From positions 1 to 64,000 of the forward strand of contig NZ_JACHIA010000022.1 of NCBI RefSeq assembly GCF_014202995.1: a DNA stretch of 64,000 bases, read 5' to 3'. The position numbers were made by a program, and so were the translations under genes. Positions 23,068 through 32,782 of the stretch are shown here, in pieces; the stretch's first letter is position 1, and every line of letters begins with the position of its first letter. The stretch is from Longimicrobium terrae. GTDB lineage: Bacteria; Gemmatimonadota; Gemmatimonadetes; Longimicrobiales; Longimicrobiaceae. Below the pieces are notes generated by a model that saw only the letters and a program-made list of their open reading frames with translations, was not told the origin of the DNA and did no database searches.

Positions 23068-24749
23068 CACGCCAGCGCTCCGGTGGAGGTGTGTTCGCCG
23101 CCGCGTTCCGCGCGCGCGGCCAGCGGGCGCAGTTCGTGGAACTCCTTCAGCACGTCCTTGAGATCCGGCGGCACGGTAAAGAAGTGGCTGCGCTCGATCT
23201 CGGGCAGCTCCAGCGTGAACGGGCCCTGGAACGACACGATGCTGGCCGGGTCCAGCCCGCGCCGCCGTGCGTTTTCCGCCCGGAACAGCGGGATCACGCG
23301 CCGCAGCCGCTCCGTCTTTCCCTCCCACCCCTCCAGCGGATCGGAACGCAGCAGGTAGTTGAGGCGCGACACGTGTCCCTGCACCTCCACGTCCACCTCG
23401 TGAAGCGCGCGGCGGTGATCGGCTTCCTCATTCCGCAGCGACGTGAGGCGCGCGTTCAGTTCGGCGACGCGCGGATCGGGGCCCAGCACGTTGGTCTCCG
23501 CCGCCCGGGCGTGCAGGTACGACGCTACAGTTGCCGCCAGCACCAGCACCAGGTTGAGGAAGAATACGGGCAGGTTCATGTCGGCGATGCCGCGGGCGTA
23601 CTGGGCGCGTCCCTCCAGCTCCCGCGCCTCCGTCTGCCGCGCCTGCAGCACCGGGTCCAGCGCCAGGATGGCGTCCGCGTCCCTGCGCTGCCTGGCCGCG
23701 GCGAGCTGGGCGGCGGCCGTGTCGCGCGCGGCGGCCGCCGTCGCGTACCGCCGCTCGGTGGCGTTCTGAATCTGGCCGCGCGACACCGCCAGCGCCGCCA
23801 GCACCAGCACGATCCCCGCGCCGCTGGCGATGGCGATGGGCAGCCGCTGCCGCCGGAACGCAGCCACGACGGGAATCGCCCTCGGCCGGTCTTCACCGCG
23901 CAGCGACAGGTACGCCCGCAGCGCGCCGCCTAGCGCATGGCACAGGAACATCAGAAACACGATCACGCCCAGCGCCAGCAGCGTGACTTCCGGCGAAAAC
24001 AGAATTCTCGCGTACAGCCGGTACAGTCCGGCCCACAGTCCCAGGCGCTCCGCCTGGCTCATCAGCGTGCTCCACAGCTCCGTGGCGCCCGCCTCCTGCG
24101 GCAGCAGTTCGGTAAAGATGGGGACGTTGGCGATCCAGTCCACCAGCGTCACGAAGCCGATCAGCAGCCCGAAGCCGACACCGGAGATCATGGGAGCGTA
24201 GCCGAAGCGGACCTCGCGCTCGCCGCTTTCCGCGTGCACCTCGCGCAGTTCCGCCTCCGCGCGGGTGATGTTCTGCCCCGCGATGCTCAGCGATCCCAGG
24301 TGAAATCGAAGCTGGGCCACGGCGCGCGCGGCATGCTGCCCCGAGTCTTCGATGGCGTCCTGAACGCGCGTCTTTACCCGCTCGATCCAGCGGCGGTACA
24401 GCTCGGTGCACAGCGTGGCCAACGTGCTTTCCACCGGGATCGGTTCATCCATCCGCAGATCGTGCCGCGGCAGCCCGGCGGCGGCCCACTGCTCCGCCTC
24501 TTCCACCGCCTTGCGCTCGATGCGCGCGATCTCCACGTCGAACCAGAAGTCCGTCGCCTTGGTGATGGAGTGCACGCCGCCGGTGTGGTCGCCCGGGCGT
24601 GCCTCGGCGGTGTCCGCATCGGTGATGGTGACATCGGTGAGGATGGCATCCGGCGCCATGTCCGCGGCGGCCTTCTCCGCGGCTCCATTCTGCGGCGCGG
24701 TGGCCGACGACACGGAGGAGAACGATGAAATGTTGAAGGGCCACCTCAT
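23067..24749 (-). CDS. Membrane protein with four helices and periplasmic/cytoplasmic coiled coils
   Basis: 560 residues from ATG 24749; the open frame continues upstream but without coding character. A soluble N-terminal region of about 175 residues is followed by helices at about ISGVGFGLLIGFVTLVDWIA, VTLLALGVIVFLMFLCHALG, LPIAIASGAGIVLVLAALAV and LPVFFLNLVLVLAATVASYL. A coiled coil rich in Arg/Ala/Gln lies between helices 3 and 4 (AQLAAARQRRDADAIL), and a second charged helical region follows helix 4. The C-terminal 100 residues are soluble. Coupled to the vWA lipoprotein. Unknown family. Confidence 0.7.
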   Translation of the reverse strand: MRWPFNISSFSSVSSATAPQNGAAEKAAADMAPDAILTDVTITDADTAEARPGDHTGGVHSITKATDFWFDVEIARIERKAVEEAEQWAAAGLPRHDLRMDEPIPVESTLATLCTELYRRWIERVKTRVQDAIEDSGQHAARAVAQLRFHLGSLSIAGQNITRAEAELREVHAESGEREVRFGYAPMISGVGFGLLIGFVTLVDWIANVPIFTELLPQEAGATELWSTLMSQAERLGLWAGLYRLYARILFSPEVTLLALGVIVFLMFLCHALGGALRAYLSLRGEDRPRAIPVVAAFRRQRLPIAIASGAGIVLVLAALAVSRGQIQNATERRYATAAAARDTAAAQLAAARQRRDADAILALDPVLQARQTEARELEGRAQYARGIADMNLPVFFLNLVLVLAATVASYLHARAAETNVLGPDPRVAELNARLTSLRNEEADHRRALHEVDVEVQGHVSRLNYLLRSDPLEGWEGKTERLRRVIPLFRAENARRRGLDPASIVSFQGPFTLELPEIERSHFFTVPPDLKDVLKEFHELRPLAARAERGGEHTSTGALA

Positions 24750-25317
24750 GCGCCGGGTGTCGCTCCCTTCAGTTGCGTTCGGGGTGTCGGATGACGGATT
24801 CAAAGCGGGAACCCTGGATTGGGGATGAATGGCCGCGGACGCGAGAACCGCCGCGCCCGTGCACCGCGCCGGCCGGCGGTTCGCCGCCATCCCGCGTGAT
24901 GCTCCAGGAACCTTTGTCGGACACGTACCCGGGTGTTTCCCGCCGCGGGATGGGCTCACATTCGACGGCTGGATCAGCGCGCCGGCGTAACGGCCGCGAA
25001 TCACGACCTCGCCAGGTGCGCGGGCGGAAGGGCTCGGAGAGAGCGCAGGGGAGGGCGCCGGTGATGCATCCGCGTCCGCGCGGACCGTCGCGCCGCGGGT
25101 AGCCGGTCGCCGGTGCCGGCGCTCAGGGCCGGCGCCGTCGGGAGTGTGTGGAGGGGCATCGCGCGGCTCGCGATCACGCCGGAGAAGCGGGGCGGGGAGG
25201 CGGTCTGGCGGACGTTTTTACAATCCTTATCCGACGCTCTTGTCAGAATGCAGGATGGATTCTATCTTCCGCGACGTTCGTATCTCTTCCCGTCAATATT
25301 CCCCAAGGAGCACGCAC
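24750..25317. other. Intergenic region between divergent units
   Basis: About 570 bases with no supportable gene. It should hold the promoters of the minus-strand membrane/vWA operon and of the plus-strand precursor peptide. The last 110 bases are AT-richer (TTTTTACAATCCTTATCC region) and likely contain the peptide promoter. Confidence 0.4.
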
Positions 25318-25569
25318 ATGGCCCGCTATAGTCTGGATCCGAACAACCTGATGGTGCAGTCGTTTACGACGGGTGCCGAGTCGGGCACCGCAGAAACGAT
25401 CGCGGATGAACCGGTGGCCGGAGTTCGCGACACCATTCTTGACTACACCTGCGCCGGCACCTGCAACCGCACCTGCGGCGCCACCTGCGGATTTACCTGC
25501 GACGGCAACATCCTCTGCGGTGTTCAGTCGATGGTGGCCTACTGCGCGAGCGAAGCCAAGGCCTGCTGA
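25318..25569 (+). CDS. Putative lanthipeptide/RiPP precursor with Thr-Cys repeat core
   Basis: 83 residues. The start ATG 25318 follows AAGGAG with a 7-base gap; the open frame extends upstream but the ribosome-binding site decides the start. The leader has SLDPNNLMVQSFTTG, which resembles the LDxxxLxVxSFxT leaders of pinensin-type lanthipeptide precursors. The core is Thr/Cys-rich with regular spacing: TCAGTCNRTCGATCGFTCDG followed by three more Cys (nine in total), ideal for lanthionine formation from dehydrated Thr. A strong terminator follows. No LanB/LanC/LanM-like enzyme, protease or ABC exporter lies in the window, so modification would have to come from elsewhere. The class is inferred from leader and core pattern. 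Confidence 0.7.
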   Translation: MARYSLDPNNLMVQSFTTGAESGTAETIADEPVAGVRDTILDYTCAGTCNRTCGATCGFTCDGNILCGVQSMVAYCASEAKAC

Positions 25570-25642
25570 TCGAACCGGGCGCCGCCTCTCCCCCGGGAGC
25601 GACGTCCGGACCACGGCAGCGCACTTGCCGCCGCCGCAACGC

Positions 25643-25680
25643 AGAAGAGCGGCCCGTGTCCAGACACGGGCCGCTCTTCT
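25643..25680 (+). terminator. Strong rho-independent terminator of the precursor-peptide gene
   Basis: Perfect 18-bp stem AGAAGAGCGGCCCGTGTC with a CA loop, followed by GTATTGT; 73 bases after the stop. It can also act for the convergent gene at 25739. Confidence 0.85.
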
Positions 25681-25738
25681 GTATTGTCGTCCACCCTGAT
25701 CCCTTCCCGTCACCGGAAGCCGCGTTCCGCCGCCGGGC

Positions 25739-26563
25739 TCAGCCGTTGCCGGCGGCCCAGGGATCGCTGCGCAGCCAGTCGCGGTCCAGCGGCGAGAACA
25801 GAAACACCAGGCTGCCGTTGGCGAGTTCCGGAATCAGCCAACGCGCGCGGTTCTGCTCCACCGCCGGGCATCCCTGGCTGCGGCCGGCGCCCAGCCGCGT
25901 CACGTACGGCGCGCCGTGCATCACCACGCCGCGCTGGCGGGCCGTGCTGTTGAACATCCCCGAAAGCCCCGTCATGCGCATGCCGATGGAGCGGTACGGA
26001 CGCCCGCTGTCGTGCCCCACGAAGGCGTAGGTTTCCTGCGCCAGAAACAGCCCCAGCGAGGTGGCGTGGCTTCCCTCGCGGTTGCTGAACCAGCGCGGAA
26101 CGCCCGTGCGCCCCAGCTCCGATCCGCGGCCGTGCGCCACGGCGAAGGGCCCGTCCACCACGCGCAACGCCTCCATGTCGAACACGTACCCGCGCGGGGT
26201 GCGGCTGTCCAGCCCGTAATCCACAAAGTACAGGTACGGCTTGCGCACGTTTTCGGGGTGCGCCGCCTTGTAGTTGTAGTACGCGCGGAATGCCAGCCGC
26301 AGCGCGTCGGGGTCGCTGGTGCGCGACACGCGGCCGCGCAGGGCGTTGAGCGCGTTCTGGGTGCGGCTGTTCACGGCCCCGCTCTCGATGCCCATTCCGC
26401 CAAGAACGGCACGCGCGGCCTGCAGCGCGCGGCGAACGGGGATGGTATCGGTGGTGGCGGGTTCCGCGAGGAGCGGCGAGGCGGGGGTGGCGGTGTGGGG
26501 AACCGCGGGTGCGTCGCCCAGGTGAAGGGCGGCGGCGATCATCATCAACAGATCGAAACGCAT
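25739..26563 (-). CDS. Murein L,D-transpeptidase catalytic domain-family protein (secreted)
   Basis: 274 residues from ATG 26563, which opens a signal-like N-terminus (MRFDLLMMIAAALHLGDA). The conserved blocks YVFDMEALRVV, HGRGSELGR, NREGSHATSLGLFLAQ, MHGAPYV (His216) and GAGRSQGCPAV (Cys232) correspond to the YkuD-like active site HG(A)-x-SxGC used to cross-link peptidoglycan. This subgroup is usually annotated murein L,D-transpeptidase catalytic domain family. An extra about 100-residue N-terminal helical region precedes the catalytic part. Monocistronic; acts in the periplasm. Confidence 0.85.
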   Translation of the reverse strand: MRFDLLMMIAAALHLGDAPAVPHTATPASPLLAEPATTDTIPVRRALQAARAVLGGMGIESGAVNSRTQNALNALRGRVSRTSDPDALRLAFRAYYNYKAAHPENVRKPYLYFVDYGLDSRTPRGYVFDMEALRVVDGPFAVAHGRGSELGRTGVPRWFSNREGSHATSLGLFLAQETYAFVGHDSGRPYRSIGMRMTGLSGMFNSTARQRGVVMHGAPYVTRLGAGRSQGCPAVEQNRARWLIPELANGSLVFLFSPLDRDWLRSDPWAAGNG

Positions 26564-26900
26564 GGCTCTCTGGATCGGGAGCACGCGGAGACGCGCGCTC
26601 GGATTGCTGCCGAGGGGGAGTTCGGTGCCGCGCGGCGCGGGGGCGCCGTGGGCGATTGTTTGCAGGTTGTGAGCACAATATCGGGATGTGGACGCGTGCT
26701 CCGCAAGGGGGACGTGCAATCCCGTAAACATCAGTCCGCGCCTGCTCCGCAGGGCCGTGTCAGCGCTGGAAACACGCTGCCACGCGGACACGGTGCACAG
26801 CCCCGGAACGACGTCCATTCCCCGTTGCGGATCGTGTTCACGGCGTGCACCTTGGGGGCGTGCCGCGCACCCTTTTCGTCCCGAACCCGCACGAGCGACA

Positions 26901-27725
26901 ATGGACTACCACGAGCCGGTGAGCCGGCTGCTGGAATTGGGGGAACAGCCCGCCCGCCAGCAGCCGTGGCCCGACTACCTCGCCATGGGATTCACCTTCG
27001 CGGACGTGCCTGAGCTCATCCGCCTGGCGGGTGACGACGGGCTGTTCCTGTCCTGGGACGATGAGGACGAGGAGGGCAACGACGAATGGTGGGGGCCGAT
27101 CCACGCCCGCCGGGTGCTTGGGCAGCTTGGGGCGGAGGATGCCGTGGCTCCCCTCATCGACCTGCTGCGCTGGGATGACAGCGACTGGGGAATGGAGGAG
27201 GTTCCCCGGGTGCTGGCCATGATCGGCACGGCCGCGCTCCCGGCTCTTCGCGAGGCGCTTCCACGATATGCGGATGATCCGGACCCTTCAGCGGCCGGGA
27301 CCGTCGCCGCGGCGATGCAGATGATCGCCGAGGAGCATCCAGAGACAAGGGACGAGGCGGTGGCGGTGCTCGTGGACCAGATCCGGCGTCACGGGGAGCA
27401 GAATCCCGAGTTGAACGGCATGCTCGTCGCCTCGCTCCTGAGTCTCCGCGCCATGGAGGCCGCACCGGTCATTGAGGCGGCCTACGCGGCGGGCGACGTG
27501 GACGAGATGATCCCGGGCGACTGGGAGGATGTACAGGTGGAACTCGGGCTGATCCCCGAGCGCGTTACGCCGCGCCACAACTTCCTGTCGCAGGGGCTGG
27601 GACTTCGCGGCGAGCCGACCGGCCCGGGCGGGCAGCCCGGCTCCGCCAAGGCCCGCAAGAAGGCCAAGGACAAGAAGAAGGCCCAGAAGGCCGCCCGGCA
27701 GAAGAGCCGCAGAAAGAAGCGGTAA
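26901..27725 (+). CDS. HEAT-repeat/DUF1186-like protein with basic C-terminal tail
   Basis: 274 residues from ATG 26901 (MDYHEPVSRLLELGEQPAR). The body is built of helical repeats: ARRVLGQLGAEDAVAPLIDLL, VPRVLAMIGTAALPALREAL and LVASLLSLRAMEAAPVIEAA, a HEAT/DUF1186-like arrangement. The last 35 residues are a Lys/Arg-rich tail (KARKKAKDKKKAQKAARQ), which probably binds nucleic acid. Such proteins often accompany SEC-C-type proteins, but no SEC-C motif is seen here. Cytosolic; role unknown. Confidence 0.75.
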   Translation: MDYHEPVSRLLELGEQPARQQPWPDYLAMGFTFADVPELIRLAGDDGLFLSWDDEDEEGNDEWWGPIHARRVLGQLGAEDAVAPLIDLLRWDDSDWGMEEVPRVLAMIGTAALPALREALPRYADDPDPSAAGTVAAAMQMIAEEHPETRDEAVAVLVDQIRRHGEQNPELNGMLVASLLSLRAMEAAPVIEAAYAAGDVDEMIPGDWEDVQVELGLIPERVTPRHNFLSQGLGLRGEPTGPGGQPGSAKARKKAKDKKKAQKAARQKSRRKKR

Positions 27726-27832
27726 GCCGCCCTTCCGCCGGGGATGGCGCAGCAGAGCTGGCGGATGCGGGGCGATCGCCTACCCGCCAGGTCATCCGCC
27801 GCGGACGCGCGCCTGCGCGGCGGACCCGCGGT

Positions 27833-30800
27833 TCAGGAGGGGCTCTGGGCCGCGGGCGCCTCTCCTCGCAGGCGGATGCCGGTGCTGGCCTCGCCGATGC
27901 GGCCGGTGCGGAGGAGGTCGGAAACGGCTGAGGTCACCGCCTCGTCCAGCGCCGCGCCGGTGCGGCCGTACCCCAGAAGCGTTCGCACCTCCGTTGTCAG
28001 CTGCGAACGGCTGAACGAGTGGCCCTGCGCCAGAATGGCCAGCACGGCTTCGCGGTACTCCTCGGGGGAGATCCTGTCGGCGGGAATTCTGGTGCCGGCG
28101 CGCGACCGGACGGGGCAGGGTTCGCCTCCGTCCACGGTCCAGAAGAACTCGCCCCGCCGCTTCACCATCTTCGCGCCCTCGGCGGCGCTGCATGCCTGCT
28201 CGATCCACGCCTGGATGCGCGGTCCGGCGCGCGTGCCCCACATCCCGGTGATGCGGGCGACAAGGTCCGTGCGGTGGATGGGTGACTCCGCCGCCACGAT
28301 TTCCCGCACCGTGCCCGCGAGCTGCCCCAGCGGCGTCGCCAGCAGATCCGTCCCCGCGAACCGCCCTTCCCCCGGCGTGAACGTATACGCCGCCGCCTTC
28401 GGGCGGACGTACGGGACGTCGGGACCCGATCTCAGCAGTTCCACCTCGTCCGCTTCCCGGCGTTCCGCCTCGGCACGAGCCCGCGCCGAGGCTTCTTCGC
28501 GCCCGGCCCGCTCCGCGGCCGCTTCTTCCGCCGACTCCGCGCGGTCCTGCTCAATCAGCTTCATCAGCCGCTCGATCTGTCCCGCGCGGTCCTTGAACCA
28601 GTCGGTGGACCAGACCCGGTGAATTCGCCAGCCGCGCGCCTCCAGAACCTGCTGCCTCAGCCGGTCGCGGTCGCGCGCGGTCTCGGAGCTGTGATAGGCT
28701 GCGCCATCGCATTCGATGCCGCACAGAAAGCGTCCCGGCGCCTCGTCGTCCAGCACGCCCATGTCGATCCGGTACCCGGCCACGCCCACCTGCGGCACGA
28801 CCGTGAGCCCCCGGTGAGAAAGTTCGCGCAGCACGTCGGCCTCGAAAGGCGATTCCGTGGCCGCGGCGGCGTCCACCGCGGCGTTCTCCAGGCGGCCGTG
28901 CTCAGCGTACCGCAGAAACTCGCGCAGCAGCCGCGGCCCTTCCGACACCGTGGCCGTGGCGCTGATCTCGTCGCCGTGCATGGATGAGAACACCCGCATC
29001 TGCCGCCGGGCCCGGCTCACCAGCACGTTCAGTCTGCGCCCCCCATTCTGCCCGTTCAGCGGACCGAAGTTCATCCGCAGTACGCCGCTGGGACCGCGGG
29101 CGTAGGTTACGCTGATGAAGATGGCGTCGCGCTCGTCCCCCTGGATGTTTTCCAGGTTCTTGACAAAGAAGGGCTCCGCGACGCCCCGGTCAAAGAATGG
29201 CTCGAGGGACGGATCGTCGCGCCTGCGGCGCTCGAGTTCGTCCTGGATGGCGATCTGCTGCCGCATGTTGAAGGTGCCCACCCCCAGCGACAGCGCGGGC
29301 TCGCCCCGCTCCCGGTTCGCCGCCTGCTCTCTGGCGAAGCGGACGACCGCGTCGGCCACGCGCCGGGCCTCCACGGGGTTCACTCCCTTTCCCTCGTACA
29401 CGCCGTCCGGCACGAACTCGAAGCTGAGTCCGCCCGTGCCCGTTTCCACGCTGGGAAAGGTGTACAGCTCCGAATCGTAGAACGAAACGTTGCTGAAGTT
29501 GATCAGCGACTCGTGCGCGCTGCGGTAATGCCACTTGAGGCGGCTCATGGATACGCCGGACCCCATGGACAGCTCCAGGATGCTTTCCGAGTCGTCCACC
29601 ATGGGCGTGCCGTCTTCCGCCAGCACCGCTTCCACCTGTCCCGTCGACACGGCGAAGAAGTTGGTGGGCGGCAGCTGCTTGGGGTCGCCCACCACGACCA
29701 GGTTGCGGCCGCGCGCAATCGCGCCCACGGCGTCCTCGGAGGGCAGCTGCGACGCCTCGTCAAAGATCACCAGATCGAAACCCGGCTGGTTTCCGTCCAG
29801 AAACTGCGCCACGCTCAGCGGGCTCATCATGAAGCACGGCTTGATGGCGCGGATGGCGGCCTGGGCCTGCTGCATGCTCTTGCGCAGCGGCGCCAGCCCC
29901 CGCTGCCGGGCCATCTGCCCGCGCAGGTACGGCAGCTGGCCGGCCGGCTCCGCCTGCTGCAACCGATGCTGCACGCGCTCGCGCAGCCGCGCCACCAGCG
30001 CCGCGCGGTTCTCCCGCAGCACCAGCTGGTCCAGCCGGCGGAATTCGCTCAGCCGCTCCTCGTGGGTCAGCGTGTTGAAGCGGGCCAGCGGCTCCCGCTG
30101 CTGAACCACGCCGGAAAGCCACTTCATGCAGAACGCGCGAAGAAAGACCGCGGGCAGAGCCGGCACGGGTAGCACGCCGGAAAGGGCGTCCGCCAGCAGC
30201 TCGCGCGCGATCCCCCCATCCACCGTGCGCCGCGCGGCCTCGAACGCCGCCCAGCGCGGGGCCAGCGCGATCCCGTCCACCAGCTCCCGCGCCCTCGATT
30301 CGATCCCGTCCAGGGGCTCGGCGGCCAGATAGTCGCCCGGCCAGCCGACCATGCCCCGCAGGCGGGCCAACCGGTCGCCCACCTCACCCGCTTCGGCGCG
30401 GAGGGCATCCACGCGAGACAGGTCCGGGCCCGCCTGCGCCGCAACCTCGGCGGCACGCGCTTCCAGCCCGTGCCGCACGCAGGCACCGCGAAACTCCACT
30501 ACCCACTGGATGTAGGCGTCCAGCGCGTCCCACCGGGAGCGCTCTCCGTCCCAGAGCCCGCCGAACAGCTCGCGGGCACGGGGCTCCGCCGCCTTCAATG
30601 CCGCGCTTTCCGCGCGCAGGCGGTCCACCTGCTTCATTTCCACCGCCTGCTCCAGCAGCGAGCCGGAAAAGGCCGGCAGCCGGTAGGCGAGCCAGCGTTT
30701 GCGGATGGCGCGCCAGCGCCCGTCCAGCCAGGACAGCAAGCTGAACGCTCCCTCCGCCTTCCGCTCCACGTACGCCGCGTCGCCCGCGTGCTCCTGGTCC

Positions 30801-32782
30801 AGTACCTCGGCGCGAAACCGGGTCTTCACGCGCTCCTTGAGCCGCGCCACCTCGCGCCCGCGCTCCACCAGCGTGACGGCTTCCGCGGGCGGGGCGTTCC
30901 AGGCAGGATTCTGCAGCACACCCGGGGGCGCGCCCGGCGAGCGGCCCAGCACCTGCGCCACCTGCGCCGCCGTTTCCACATCCGCCAGCGTACGAACCGC
31001 GGGGAGTCCGAACGCGGCGCCCGCCTCCGCCGCGCCCCGCGCGAGTTCGGCGGCCCGCGCCGCCAGATCCGCGGCGGCGTCGCGCACGGATTCCAGATCG
31101 TCCTGGGAGTAGAAGGTCCGCCCGGTGTCGCGCCAGGGATGGCTCGCGGGTACGCCGATTTCGGCGGAGGTGGCGGCGAGGTCCTGCAGGTCGCGGAGGA
31201 TCTGGTCCAGCTGCTCGCGTGTCACCGCATCGACCGCCGCTTCCAGGCGCACGCGGGGCGCCTCCAGGACGCGGCTCAGGTCGCCGTACATCCGGTACGG
31301 CGACGCAGCGAGTGCGCCGAACGGCGTGTGGACCGCCCGCGCGTACTCCGTCAGCGTGCGGCGCACGCCGGGGAGCCGCTCGGTGGAGGCCTGGGGTACG
31401 GCGATCTGCTGGAACGAGGCGTCCAGGGCCGTGCCCAGTTCCTTCATCACCGTGCGCTTGTTGGCCTTCGTGGAGTGCAGCTCCAGGCAGAATTCACCAA
31501 AGCCCGCCTGCACCAGCCGGTCGTGCACGACTTCGAGCGCCGCCATCTTTTCCGCCACGAACAGGACGGACTTGTCGGCGGCGAGCGCGGCCGCGATCAG
31601 GTTGGTAATCGTCTGCGACTTGCCCGTCCCCGGGGGGCCTTCGATGACCAGGTCGTGCCCGCGGGCCGTGGCCGCGATCGCGCGAAGCTGGCTGGAGTCG
31701 GCGTCCACCACCTGGAACGTGGTTTCGGGAGGATAGTCCGCGTCCAGTTCCATCGTCCGGACGTCGGCGGGAAGGCCCACGCTCTGTCCTCCCGTCCGCG
31801 TGACGAGCTGCCTGATCAGGCGGTGGCTGGACACCGAGGCCGCATTCGCCTCGAGGTCCTTGTACATCACGAACTTCTGAAACGAGAACAGCGCCAGGTA
31901 GATGTCCGTCTTCACCGCCCATCCTTTTCGCCCCGCCACCTGTGCCGACATCGCGGCAAAGAGCGACTGCAGATCGTACTCGTCCGGGATGGCCGCGGAA
32001 TCCGGGAGTTCCGGCAGCGTGGTCCCGCGGCTCCGCAGGTACTCGGCGAGCGCGGGGTTCACGAGCGGATCGTCGTCCGCCGCGCGCACCTCGTATCCGG
32101 CGCGCGCCGACTTGCGCGTCAGCTGTACGGGAAGCAGAACGAGGGGCGCGCGGTACACCTGGTCGGAGCTGTCGGATTCGGTGTAGTGCAGCATCCCCAG
32201 GGTGAGAAAGAGCGTGTTCACGCCCTGTTCCTCGATGGAGAGCCGCGCCTGCTCCTCCAGGCGCCGGAGGGAGCGGTCCAGCGCCTCGGGAACGGAGGTG
32301 GTCTGCAGCCACGAGTCCGTGTGCCGCTCGTCCAGCGCGGCGGGATCGTACGGCGCAAAGTCCAGCCCCGCCCCCGCTTCCTCCTCTTCTTCCGCCGGGT
32401 CCGGAACCATCGAGGGCTGGCCGGCGGTGCTGCCGGCCACGGCCGCCGTGCCCTCGTCGTGATCCGCCGCTTGCGATCCATCGGAACCCGCGGCCGGAGC
32501 CGCCCTGCCCGGCTGCTCCGGCGCGGCTTTGAACTTCAATGCCTTGCCGCCCAGGTAGAGCGCGCGGAACACCTCCGCCGGGTGCTCGTCGGCGACGGTG
32601 ATGGTGGCGACCCTGTTGACCTTGAAGTTGAGGGCGCGATTGCGCCGGGTGAGGTCGATCAGCCTTCGCTTCCAGTTCTCCACGGCGGCCTGCACGCGGT
32701 CCTGGCCGGTGCTTGGCGGTGGAGCGTCATGGGCGGTCTGTGCAGGCTGAACGCCCGGGTCGGAAGCGGAATCGTGGGGCAT
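27833..32782 (-). CDS. DUF4011-superfamily 1 helicase-Vsr/REase-DUF3320 defence-type protein
   Basis: 1649 residues. N-terminal DUF4011: VENWKRRLIDLTRRNRALNF at about 32-51. Superfamily 1 helicase: Walker A GPPGTGKS at 382-389, a long helical insertion (about 490-960), Walker B DLVIFDEASQLPSEDA and VVGDPKQLPP, then the C-terminal helicase motifs (MSRLKWHYRSAHESLI, GVGTFNMRQQIAI, ENIQGDERDAIFIS, LNVLVSRARRQM). A Vsr/MTES_1575-like endonuclease follows with CGIECDGAAYHSS (Glu1357) and DRLRQQVLEARGWRIHRVWS; DUF3320 is near the C-terminus. The order matches the single-gene DUF4011-helicase-Vsr systems (Hhe) reported as antiphage. It stands alone, flanked by an unrelated HEAT protein. Architecture is sure; defence is inference. 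Confidence 0.88.
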   Translation of the reverse strand: MPHDSASDPGVQPAQTAHDAPPPSTGQDRVQAAVENWKRRLIDLTRRNRALNFKVNRVATITVADEHPAEVFRALYLGGKALKFKAAPEQPGRAAPAAGSDGSQAADHDEGTAAVAGSTAGQPSMVPDPAEEEEEAGAGLDFAPYDPAALDERHTDSWLQTTSVPEALDRSLRRLEEQARLSIEEQGVNTLFLTLGMLHYTESDSSDQVYRAPLVLLPVQLTRKSARAGYEVRAADDDPLVNPALAEYLRSRGTTLPELPDSAAIPDEYDLQSLFAAMSAQVAGRKGWAVKTDIYLALFSFQKFVMYKDLEANAASVSSHRLIRQLVTRTGGQSVGLPADVRTMELDADYPPETTFQVVDADSSQLRAIAATARGHDLVIEGPPGTGKSQTITNLIAAALAADKSVLFVAEKMAALEVVHDRLVQAGFGEFCLELHSTKANKRTVMKELGTALDASFQQIAVPQASTERLPGVRRTLTEYARAVHTPFGALAASPYRMYGDLSRVLEAPRVRLEAAVDAVTREQLDQILRDLQDLAATSAEIGVPASHPWRDTGRTFYSQDDLESVRDAAADLAARAAELARGAAEAGAAFGLPAVRTLADVETAAQVAQVLGRSPGAPPGVLQNPAWNAPPAEAVTLVERGREVARLKERVKTRFRAEVLDQEHAGDAAYVERKAEGAFSLLSWLDGRWRAIRKRWLAYRLPAFSGSLLEQAVEMKQVDRLRAESAALKAAEPRARELFGGLWDGERSRWDALDAYIQWVVEFRGACVRHGLEARAAEVAAQAGPDLSRVDALRAEAGEVGDRLARLRGMVGWPGDYLAAEPLDGIESRARELVDGIALAPRWAAFEAARRTVDGGIARELLADALSGVLPVPALPAVFLRAFCMKWLSGVVQQREPLARFNTLTHEERLSEFRRLDQLVLRENRAALVARLRERVQHRLQQAEPAGQLPYLRGQMARQRGLAPLRKSMQQAQAAIRAIKPCFMMSPLSVAQFLDGNQPGFDLVIFDEASQLPSEDAVGAIARGRNLVVVGDPKQLPPTNFFAVSTGQVEAVLAEDGTPMVDDSESILELSMGSGVSMSRLKWHYRSAHESLINFSNVSFYDSELYTFPSVETGTGGLSFEFVPDGVYEGKGVNPVEARRVADAVVRFAREQAANRERGEPALSLGVGTFNMRQQIAIQDELERRRRDDPSLEPFFDRGVAEPFFVKNLENIQGDERDAIFISVTYARGPSGVLRMNFGPLNGQNGGRRLNVLVSRARRQMRVFSSMHGDEISATATVSEGPRLLREFLRYAEHGRLENAAVDAAAATESPFEADVLRELSHRGLTVVPQVGVAGYRIDMGVLDDEAPGRFLCGIECDGAAYHSSETARDRDRLRQQVLEARGWRIHRVWSTDWFKDRAGQIERLMKLIEQDRAESAEEAAAERAGREEASARARAEAERREADEVELLRSGPDVPYVRPKAAAYTFTPGEGRFAGTDLLATPLGQLAGTVREIVAAESPIHRTDLVARITGMWGTRAGPRIQAWIEQACSAAEGAKMVKRRGEFFWTVDGGEPCPVRSRAGTRIPADRISPEEYREAVLAILAQGHSFSRSQLTTEVRTLLGYGRTGAALDEAVTSAVSDLLRTGRIGEASTGIRLRGEAPAAQSPS

